DNA of 20,397 nucleotides from Candidatus Neomicrothrix sp. UBA4742 (GTDB taxonomy: Bacteria; Actinomycetota; Acidimicrobiia; Acidimicrobiales; Acidimicrobilacustridaceae), in assembly GCA_002403895.1 (NCBI GenBank), contig DHIQ01000202.1:8827-29223 (forward strand), read 5' to 3'. The position numbers and the translations under genes are program-made. This document shows positions 14,884 to 20,397 of the stretch, one piece after another. Under the pieces are notes generated by a model, which was not told the origin of the DNA, made no database searches, and worked only from the letters and a program-made list of their open reading frames with translations. Numbering within the stretch: the stretch's first letter is position 1; each line of letters begins with the position of its first letter.

Positions 14884-15555
14884 TCAGGCGAGCTGGCGCA
14901 GGAGCGCGGTCTCAATGGAGGCGACCGGGTTAGCCAGCGTGGCGACCGGGGGCAGGTCTTCGGGAGTCACCCCGGCGATGGCAGCGAGCGGGGCCGAATC
15001 CCACGAGCGGTGGACGACGCACTGGAAGCGGGCACCGGCGCGGGTGCGCCGTTGGGACAGGCCCACCGCCTTGGCGCCGGCGATGGTCACCTCACCCGCG
15101 CCGAGGCCGGCGAAGCAGACCCGATCCGACTGCGCCGTGCGGACAAGGCCCCCACGATGGACGGCGGCCTCCACCCCGAGGTCGGCCAGGGCCGCCACCC
15201 AGACCTCACCCAACCAATGGAAGGAGCGGTTGACGTCAGCGTCCCAGCGGAGGTGGCTAGCGGGGATGAACACGTCGATCCATACGCTCTGGCCCGGCAC
15301 CAGCAGCACCGCTCCCCCGCCACTGCGGCGGCCGGCCAGCTCGATGCCCCAACCGGTCAGCGCGATGGCGTCGACGGTTGAGGCCGATTGGGTCGAACCC
15401 AGCACCAGTGCGGGGCGTTCCACGTCGAGCAACCACACCGTGGGCTCGAGCGGGTCAGGCCAGTCGAGCGCGTGCAGCTCTGCACCGGAACCTCGGCGGC
15501 GCTCGACCTGCCAGCCGGGAGCTGTCGGCTCGAGGCGGGGGCCGTCGCTCGTCAC
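14884..15555 (-). CDS. Lipoate/octanoate ligase or transferase family protein (LplA/LipM-like)
   Basis: A 223-residue member of the biotin/lipoate protein ligase fold. RRSGGGAVLL (76-85) matches the RRxSGGGAV motif, and GAKAVGLSQRRTRAG (160-174) carries Lys162, the conserved lysine that binds the acyl group. SDRVCFAG (143-150) has Cys147 in a region where LipM octanoyltransferases carry their nucleophile; I cannot settle whether it is equivalent. It may attach lipoate or octanoate to E2 or GcvH domains in the cytoplasm, but which reaction is undecided. The GTG start forms a GTGA overlap with the MenC-like gene, so the two are probably co-translated. No lipA or lipB is seen in the window. Confidence 0.8.
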   Translation of the reverse strand: MTSDGPRLEPTAPGWQVERRRGSGAELHALDWPDPLEPTVWLLDVERPALVLGSTQSASTVDAIALTGWGIELAGRRSGGGAVLLVPGQSVWIDVFIPASHLRWDADVNRSFHWLGEVWVAALADLGVEAAVHRGGLVRTAQSDRVCFAGLGAGEVTIAGAKAVGLSQRRTRAGARFQCVVHRSWDSAPLAAIAGVTPEDLPPVATLANPVASIETALLRQLA

Positions 15556-16709
15556 CGACGGATGAGCAGCCGGTCGACGACGACCTCGGCCAGCCGCTCC
15601 GGCCGGGGGTGCAGCCCGATGCCCGGATGGACGCACGGCCAGGCCAGAGCGTCGAAGGCCAGGCCCACCGGCTCGGTGAGATCGTCCTCCACGTAGTGGG
15701 CGCTCGGTCCCAGGTCGGTGTGGCGCAGGCCCAGACCCGCTGCCACCCCGATGGTGAGCGCCGCTGAGCGACCCACCCCGGTCTCGAGCATCCCGCCGAG
15801 GAACACCCCCGGACGGATCGAGGCGTCCAGCCCCGCCAGTACCTCGGCCAGCGCCAGCGTGGCCTTGAGCCCTCCCAGGCGGGCCGGCTTCACGTTCACC
15901 AGGCGGGCCGCACCAAGCGAGACCGCGGCGACGGCGTCGCCGGCCGCGGTGATCGACTCGTCGAGGGCGAGCGGCACCGGGCTGGCCGCAGCAAGCTCGG
16001 CGTGACCCTTCAGGTCGTCGGCGGCCAGTGGTTGCTCGACGTAGGCGCCCGGCGGACCGACGAGGGCGCCGGCCACCGCGACCAGGACGTCACGGTCGTC
16101 GCGGCGGTAGCCGCCGTTGGCATCCACCGAGATCACGACGTCGGGGAACGCGGCGCGCACCGCGGCCACCGGCTCGAGGTCCCACCCAGGCCGGATCTTG
16201 AGCTTGAGCCGGTCGGCCAGCGCGCCGCGGGCCGAGGCTGCCGCCGCCAGCAGCTCGTCAACCGTCGCCTGCACCCCGAGCACCGCGGTCCAAGCCAGGC
16301 CCGACCGGTCGGCTGCGGCCACCGCGCAGGCGTCGAGCAGCGAGCGGTGGGCCGATCGCAGCCACCGATCGGTCAGGGCGAGCTCGACCGCGGCCGAAGC
16401 CATCGGATGACCCCGCAGGAAGTCGATGCGGCTGGCCAGGGCGGCCGGGACCAGATGGTCGCGAAGCACCGCCCAGGCTCCGTCCGTGTACTCACCCGTG
16501 TAGGTCGGCGCCCCGAGCGCACTGCACTCACCCCAGCCCTCTACCCCGTCGGCGCCGAGAGCTCGCACCAGCACGACGTCGCGGATCGACTCGGCGCCGT
16601 GACCCGAGACCAAGGGTCGGCGCATCGGCAACCTGACCCGTACCAGCTCGAGTGCGTCGAGCCCTTCGAGGCACGCCGACTGGGTGGGCAGCCCCCCGGC
16701 GTCGGTCAC
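15552..16709 (-). CDS. menC: Enolase-superfamily enzyme, MenC-like (o-succinylbenzoate synthase or relative)
   Basis: A 385-residue muconate-lactonising subgroup enzyme. The catalytic set is complete: KLK (169-171), the metal ligands Asp196 (VDANGGY), Glu225 (VEQPL) and Asp250 (LDESI), and the second lysine Lys274 (VNVKPARLGG). GGMLETGVGRSA (305-316) is typical of o-succinylbenzoate synthase and N-succinylamino acid racemase. In menaquinone synthesis it would dehydrate SHCHC to o-succinylbenzoate. No other men gene is in the window, so a racemase or epimerase role is possible. The GTG start gives a GTGA overlap with the HNH gene. Confidence 0.8.
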   Translation of the reverse strand: MTDAGGLPTQSACLEGLDALELVRVRLPMRRPLVSGHGAESIRDVVLVRALGADGVEGWGECSALGAPTYTGEYTDGAWAVLRDHLVPAALASRIDFLRGHPMASAAVELALTDRWLRSAHRSLLDACAVAAADRSGLAWTAVLGVQATVDELLAAAASARGALADRLKLKIRPGWDLEPVAAVRAAFPDVVISVDANGGYRRDDRDVLVAVAGALVGPPGAYVEQPLAADDLKGHAELAAASPVPLALDESITAAGDAVAAVSLGAARLVNVKPARLGGLKATLALAEVLAGLDASIRPGVFLGGMLETGVGRSAALTIGVAAGLGLRHTDLGPSAHYVEDDLTEPVGLAFDALAWPCVHPGIGLHPRPERLAEVVVDRLLIRR

Positions 16710-17215
16710 GCCGACATGGCGGCGGCATCGCCGAGGTAGGGCTCCCACAGCTCAGGAACCCGATCGACGAGCACCGTGACCCAACTCAAATGCCGGGGCG
16801 CAGCCGGTGACACCCGCAGGCGCATGCTCGTCTCGTGGAGGTAACGGTCCCGCTTGACGGTGTTGCACCGGCGGCAGGCGGCCACGACGTTTTCCCAGAT
16901 GTGCTGGCCTCCGCGGCTGCGGGGCACGACGTGGTCGATGCTCTCGGCCCGGTGCCCGCAGTACTGGCACTCGAAGCCGTCACGCTGGAACACTCCGCGG
17001 CGGCTGATGGCCGCCCGCCGTTGGAACGGCACCCGGACGAACAACCGAAGCCGCACCACCGACGGCAGCGGCAGGGTCAACCGCTCGGAGTGAAGCACCT
17101 GGCCGGTGTCGTGCAGCAGGTCGGCCTTGTCGCTCAACACGAGCACCGCCGCCCGGCGGTCAGAGACGACCGAGAGTGGTTCGTAGGTGGCGTTCAGCAC
17201 CAGGGACCTGCCCAT
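16706..17215 (-). CDS. HNH endonuclease domain protein
   Basis: A 169-residue protein with the zinc-bound HNH fold. CQYCG (Cys83, Cys86) and CRRCN (Cys114, Cys117) form the cysteine knuckles; IDHVVPRSRGG carries Asp94 and His95, and ENVVAAC carries Asn109. The N-terminus VLNATYEPLSVV is characteristic of a single-copy HNH family widespread in actinobacteria whose role is not established. It is not embedded in an intron or a restriction cluster. It heads an operon with the MenC-like and LplA/LipM-like genes. The minus strand reads CCTCCT just before the ATG, so there is no Shine-Dalgarno; the transcript may be leaderless. Confidence 0.9.
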   Translation of the reverse strand: MGRSLVLNATYEPLSVVSDRRAAVLVLSDKADLLHDTGQVLHSERLTLPLPSVVRLRLFVRVPFQRRAAISRRGVFQRDGFECQYCGHRAESIDHVVPRSRGGQHIWENVVAACRRCNTVKRDRYLHETSMRLRVSPAAPRHLSWVTVLVDRVPELWEPYLGDAAAMSA

Positions 17216-17222
17216 TCGCAGG

Positions 17223-17228
17223 AGGTTA
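17223..17228 (-). promoter_or_regulatory. Candidate -10 element for a leaderless HNH operon transcript
   Basis: TAACCT fits TANNNT and ends 7 nt before the ATG at 17215, so transcription would begin at or next to the start codon. No good -35 is visible. An inverted repeat (GACCGA and TCGGTC, about 17244-17263) lies upstream. The 98-nt gap contains nothing else I can support. Confidence 0.4.
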
Positions 17229-17314
17229 GCAAGCCACCCCTCGGACCGACGTCGCGTTCGGTCGCCCTGGTGACCGTTGCCTATGCCGGTTCGGGGGTTG
17301 CGGGATGGACGACG

Positions 17315-17626
17315 TCAGCGGGTTACGTGGGGCCAGGCCTTGCACCAGTGGAGGTAGGTGACGATGTCGGCCGGTTCCGGATATCGGTCGGGATCACCGT
17401 AGGCGGTCTGGAGCCGGAACCTCAGATATCCCCGATCAGGGAGCGGGAGATAGGGCGACCGGCGCCACCATCCCGGTGCCGCCAGCAGCCGCACCTGGCG
17501 CAGCGCGGTGGCCCACAGCGCCGGGCGCACGATCACCGCCGCAGCCGGCGCCACCATCCACCGGGGGCTGACGGCCAGCCTCCTGCCCGCTTGCCGTGGG
17601 GGACCCACCCGGTCTTCCGCGCTCAC
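17315..17626 (-). CDS. Conserved-looking small protein of unknown function
   Basis: A 103-residue product I do not recognise. The GTG at 17626 makes a GTGA overlap with the acyl-CoA dehydrogenase stop, the same coupling used elsewhere in the window, which supports it as a real gene. It is rich in Trp, Arg and Pro, with PRWMVAP (21-27), PGWWRRSPYLPLPDRGYLRF (51-70) and a C-terminal YLHWCKAWPH (91-100). There is no signal peptide or convincing transmembrane helix, although residues 24-34 are hydrophobic. It probably works with, or is regulated along with, the dehydrogenase. The frame is open further upstream inside the dehydrogenase gene; that part is a shadow. Confidence 0.7.
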   Translation of the reverse strand: MSAEDRVGPPRQAGRRLAVSPRWMVAPAAAVIVRPALWATALRQVRLLAAPGWWRRSPYLPLPDRGYLRFRLQTAYGDPDRYPEPADIVTYLHWCKAWPHVTR

Positions 17627-18879
17627 GCTTTGTGTTGCTGCAGTTCCCGCCAGGTACCGCGGGGTGCGCCGGGCTCCTTGGGCAGCCCCAGCACCATCTC
17701 TCCGATGATGTTGCGCTGGACCTGGGATGTTCCGGCGTAGATCGTGCCGGCCCGGGCCACCATGAACGTCCCCACCCACGACGCACTGTCGTTGGGGGCG
17801 CCGGCATCGTCGGCCTGGAAGGCACTCGTCGGCCACCGACCCGACGGAACCATGGCGTCGGCTCCCAAGATGTCGACGGCCAGCTCGGTGACCACCCGGT
17901 GGTACTCACTCCAGTAGAGCTTGAACGTGGAGGCGTCCGGCCCCGGATGGCCCCCCTGGAGGTACTTGGTGAGCGTGCGCATGCCGAGGAAGCGCATGAT
18001 CTCCACCTTCGAGTAACACCAGGCGAGCCGCTGGCGAATGACGGGGTCGGCGGCGCGTCCCTCCTGCTCAGCCAACACCAGCAGCCGGTCCAGCTCGGTG
18101 CGGAACATGATGGGGAAGGTGGCCGCCGCTTCGCCCCGCTCGTAGCCGAGAAGGGTCATGGCCACCCCCCAACCGTTGTTCACCCCACCCACCACGTTGG
18201 CCTTCGGGCAGCGGGCGTCGGTGAAGAACACCTCGTTGAACTCCGAGTCACCGGTGATCATCTTGATGGGCCGGACCTCGACGCCCGGCTGGTCCATCGG
18301 CACCAGCAGGAAGCTGATCCCCTTGTGTTTGCCGACGTCGGGATCGGTGCGGGCCAGCACGAAGATCCAGTCGGCCAGGTGCCCGGCCGACGTCCAGATC
18401 TTCTGACCGTTGATCACCCACTCGTCCCCGTCGAGCTCGCCCCGACAGCCCAGGTTGCCCAGGTCCGAACCCGCGTTGGGCTCGGAATAGCCCTGGCACC
18501 AGAGGTCCTCACCGGAGAGGATGCGAGGCAGGAAGTGGGCCTTCTGCTCGTCAGTTCCCCATTGCAGGATGGTGTTGCCCACCATCTGGATGCCGAACAC
18601 GTCATTGCCGGTTCCGGCGGGGACGCCGGCCCGGTAGAACTCCTCGACCAGGATCACCTGCTCGAGCTCGGTGAGTCCGCCGCCGCCGTACTCCTTGGGC
18701 CACGACGCCGCCAGCAGGCCGTTGGCGTGGAGTGTGACCCGCCACTCCGCGGCGAAACGCTCGGCTTCGTCTCGGGGGAGTGCCCCGATGCCCTTCCAGC
18801 CCGCAGGCAGGTGCTCAGCCAGGAAGGCCTGGATCTTCTCGCGGTAAGCCTCGGCCTCGGCCGAGTAGGTGGGGTCCAT
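17623..18879 (-). CDS. Acyl-CoA dehydrogenase family protein
   Basis: A 418-residue FAD flavoenzyme of the acyl-CoA dehydrogenase fold, which oxidises an acyl-CoA at the alpha-beta bond and passes electrons to ETF. Motifs are WPKEYGGGG (60-68), QGYSEPNAGSDL (129-140), INGQKIWTSAG (156-166) and TIYAGTSQVQRNIIGE (379-394). At the place of the MCAD catalytic Glu (YEGT) there is Ala382 (YAGT). Glu247 in GYERGE aligns by motif with the alternative base used by isovaleryl- and long-chain acyl-CoA dehydrogenases, so it is probably active. The substrate cannot be read from sequence. It starts 11 nt after the ROK gene; the ROK stop TAG is part of a TAGCCT that could also be a -10 element 8 nt before its ATG. 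Confidence 0.92.
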   Translation of the reverse strand: MDPTYSAEAEAYREKIQAFLAEHLPAGWKGIGALPRDEAERFAAEWRVTLHANGLLAASWPKEYGGGGLTELEQVILVEEFYRAGVPAGTGNDVFGIQMVGNTILQWGTDEQKAHFLPRILSGEDLWCQGYSEPNAGSDLGNLGCRGELDGDEWVINGQKIWTSAGHLADWIFVLARTDPDVGKHKGISFLLVPMDQPGVEVRPIKMITGDSEFNEVFFTDARCPKANVVGGVNNGWGVAMTLLGYERGEAAATFPIMFRTELDRLLVLAEQEGRAADPVIRQRLAWCYSKVEIMRFLGMRTLTKYLQGGHPGPDASTFKLYWSEYHRVVTELAVDILGADAMVPSGRWPTSAFQADDAGAPNDSASWVGTFMVARAGTIYAGTSQVQRNIIGEMVLGLPKEPGAPRGTWRELQQHKA

Positions 18880-18890
18880 GCCCCCCGAGG

Positions 18891-19865
18891 CTACTCCCCG
18901 CGCTCCCCGCCGCCCCCCTCCTCGTTCTGAAGGGTGAGGCCGACGCCGCGGAACCCGACGGCGGCCGCGCCCACCAGGGGGGCGTCGCTACCGAGCCCGG
19001 CGGGGCGGATCACGCAGCCGGCGGCGTAGGGCAACCGAGCGCGGGCGTCGATCTCCCGTTGGGCGGCGGCGAAGAACGCGTCGCCGTAGCCCAAAGCCAC
19101 CGACCCGGCCACGACGGCGAGGCGCAGGTCCAGGAGCGTGGCCACCGTGGCCACCGCCCGACCCACCAGCGTGCCGGTCCGTGCGATGACCGCGGCATCG
19201 GCCTCGGCCGGAGGACGGCCGGTGATGGCGGCGATGGCCGTCCCCGATGCCTCCGCCTCGAGGCAGCCGTAGCTGCCACACCGGCACCGGCGACCGTCGG
19301 GCTCCACCGTGATGTGGCCGATGTGACCGGCGTTGCCACGCTCCCCGTCGAGCAACCGGCCGTCGAGCACGATGCCCCCACCCACGCCGGTGGACACGAC
19401 CATGCCCAGGTAGTCCCGAGCTCCGATCGCCGCCCCCCGCCACCCCTCGGCCAGAGTGAGGGCCTTGGCGTCGTTGTCCACGTAGGTGGGCAGCCCGGTG
19501 GCCTCGCGTAGCCGAGCCCGCAGGGGGAAACCACGCCAGGAGGGGATGTTGAGCGGGGAGATCGCCTCGCCTCCTGGCTCCATGGGGCCGCCGCTGCCCA
19601 CCCCGCACACCACCGGGAGCGGCCCGCCCCCAGGTCTCAACCCCACCCAGGTGGCCTGCACCTGGTCGACGAGCTGGACCAGGGTGGCGAACAGCTGATC
19701 CGCGTCTCGGCCGGCCTGCTGGGTGGGGACCTGGCGATGACCGAACACGGTGCCGTCGGCGTCCACGATCCCCGCCGCCAGCTTGGTTCCCCCGATGTCG
19801 ATGGCCAGGGCCGGACCGGAACCGGCAGCCCCGGGGTCCGCGCTCGAGGTGGTGGCGGTCGTCAT
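18891..19865 (-). CDS. ROK-family sugar kinase (probable glucokinase)
   Basis: A 324-residue cytoplasmic ATP-dependent sugar kinase. It shows the phosphate loop [15 protein letters not shown] (21-35), the catalytic VDNDAKAL (129-136), the second phosphate motif STGVGGGIV (158-166), GNAGHIGH (177-184) and the zinc-binding [10 protein letters not shown] (194-203). There is no N-terminal helix-turn-helix, so it is a kinase and not a ROK repressor. Glucose is the commonest substrate, but others such as N-acetylmannosamine cannot be excluded. The ATG at 19865 lacks a good Shine-Dalgarno and has TAGCTT 7 nt upstream. The protein ends in a Gly/Glu-rich run ([10 protein letters not shown]). Confidence 0.92.
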   Translation of the reverse strand: MTTATTSSADPGAAGSGPALAIDIGGTKLAAGIVDADGTVFGHRQVPTQQAGRDADQLFATLVQLVDQVQATWVGLRPGGGPLPVVCGVGSGGPMEPGGEAISPLNIPSWRGFPLRARLREATGLPTYVDNDAKALTLAEGWRGAAIGARDYLGMVVSTGVGGGIVLDGRLLDGERGNAGHIGHITVEPDGRRCRCGSYGCLEAEASGTAIAAITGRPPAEADAAVIARTGTLVGRAVATVATLLDLRLAVVAGSVALGYGDAFFAAAQREIDARARLPYAAGCVIRPAGLGSDAPLVGAAAVGFRGVGLTLQNEEGGGGERGE

Positions 19866-19872
19866 GGGCGCG

Positions 19873-19878
19873 AAGCTA
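19873..19878 (-). promoter_or_regulatory. Candidate -10 element for a leaderless ROK kinase transcript
   Basis: TAGCTT fits TANNNT and ends 7 nt before the ATG at 19865, the same distance as in front of the HNH gene. No clear -35 hexamer is visible. Confidence 0.4.
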
Positions 19879-19925
19879 TCCCGGCCGGCGTGCACCCCGA
19901 GCGGGTGGCGTGGTCCCACTGGGCC

Positions 19926-19931
19926 TATCCT
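19926..19931 (+). promoter_or_regulatory. Candidate -10 element for the MoxR gene
   Basis: TATCCT on the plus strand fits TANNNT and would give a leader of about 100 nt. The -35 region is weak. The leader contains a 9-nt direct repeat, ACCCGATCA, at 20003-20011 and 20017-20025, just before the ribosome binding site. Confidence 0.3.
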
Positions 19932-20038
19932 GGCCACCATTCGGGCCGACGGAGACCTGTCGATCCCCCGCTCTCCAGAGGCCAACCAGCGGTCGACACC
20001 CGACCCGATCACCCCAACCCGATCAGAGGAGCCGTTCC

Positions 20039-20397
20039 TTGGCGACGCAGGAATCCCTGGATCACCACGCCGCCTTCGCCGACGTGTTCGGCGCCATCTC
20101 GGCCAACATCGGCCGGGTGATCCAGGGCAAGCCCGAAGTCATCGAGTTGGTGATGCTGTGCCTCGTGTCCGAAGGCCATCTACTCATCGAGGATGTCCCT
20201 GGCGTGGGCAAGACGTCCATGGCCAAGGCGTTGGCCCGCTCGATCGACTGCTCGTTCGGGCGCATCCAGTTCACCCCGGACCTCCTACCGTCCGACGTCG
20301 TGGGCGTCACGGTCTGGAACCGCAGCGACGGCCGCTTCGAGTTCCGGCCCGGGCCCGTGTTCGCCTCGGTGGTGCTCGGTGACGAGATCAACCGCGC
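20039..20397 (+). CDS. MoxR-family AAA+ ATPase, N-terminal part (cut by window edge)
   Basis: The first 119 codons are present; the gene continues past the right edge. The TTG start at 20039 is chosen because AGAGGAG (20025-20031) lies 7 nt before it and the frame fits the family from its beginning. Typical MoxR motifs are [14 protein letters not shown] (24-37), the Walker A region [16 protein letters not shown] (50-65), [15 protein letters not shown] (75-89) and [15 protein letters not shown] (105-119), which holds the Walker B. MoxR ATPases are chaperone-like and usually precede DUF58 and VWA-domain genes; those would lie beyond the window. It is divergent from the ROK gene, with a 173-nt shared control region. 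Confidence 0.93.
   Translation, partial: MATQESLDHHAAFADVFGAISANIGRVIQGKPEVIELVMLCLVSEGHLLIEDVPGVGKTSMAKALARSIDCSFGRIQFTPDLLPSDVVGVTVWNRSDGRFEFRPGPVFASVVLGDEINR

Overview
This window is high-GC actinobacterial chromosome. Translational coupling is heavy: eleven adjacent gene pairs overlap by 1 to 8 nt, and seven of these share a GTGA stop/start. GTG starts are frequent and A/T is rare at third codon positions. The gene content and the dcw order with murC-murB-ftsQ-ftsZ suggest an Acidimicrobiia-like member of the Actinomycetota; that placement is inference, not shown by a marker gene.

Left two thirds (1-14592, all on the minus strand): a division and cell wall (dcw) cluster. In transcription order it reads mraZ, rsmH, an ftsL-like gene, ftsI, murE, mraY, murD, ftsW, murG, murC, murB, ftsQ, ftsZ, with ftsZ running off the left edge. 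It supplies the cytoplasmic steps from UDP-MurNAc to lipid II (MurB, MurC, MurD, MurE, MraY, MurG), the septal polymerase/transpeptidase pair FtsW-FtsI, the bitopic divisome proteins FtsQ and FtsL, and the FtsZ ring protein. murF, normally between murE and mraY, is absent: murE and mraY overlap directly. Two promoters of matching design (TTGACC-N18-TANNNT) precede mraZ and ftsZ. The mraZ promoter is overlaid by four AGTGG repeats spaced exactly 10 nt apart, a textbook MraZ operator. The 306-nt gap between mraZ and rsmH holds a long inverted repeat with arms of about 40 nt. The 321-nt gap between ftsQ and ftsZ holds a palindrome, the promoter, an inverted repeat and an imperfect direct repeat.

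Middle (14593-17215, minus strand): a 291-nt spacer with the mraZ control region and a four-copy 8-bp tandem repeat, then a tightly coupled operon of HNH endonuclease, enolase-superfamily MenC-like protein and LplA/LipM-like acyltransferase (transcribed in that order).

Right (17315-20397): on the minus strand a ROK-family sugar kinase, an acyl-CoA dehydrogenase and a coupled 103-residue protein of unknown function. Divergently on the plus strand, a MoxR-type AAA+ ATPase runs off the right edge. Several minus-strand genes here have a TANNNT element 7 to 8 nt before the ATG and no convincing Shine-Dalgarno, which suggests leaderless transcripts.

I saw no tRNA, rRNA, CRISPR array, insertion sequence or phage gene. 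The genes are mostly conserved housekeeping; the novelty, where there is any, lies in the intergenic control structures, the missing murF and the unusual FtsL/FtsI tails.
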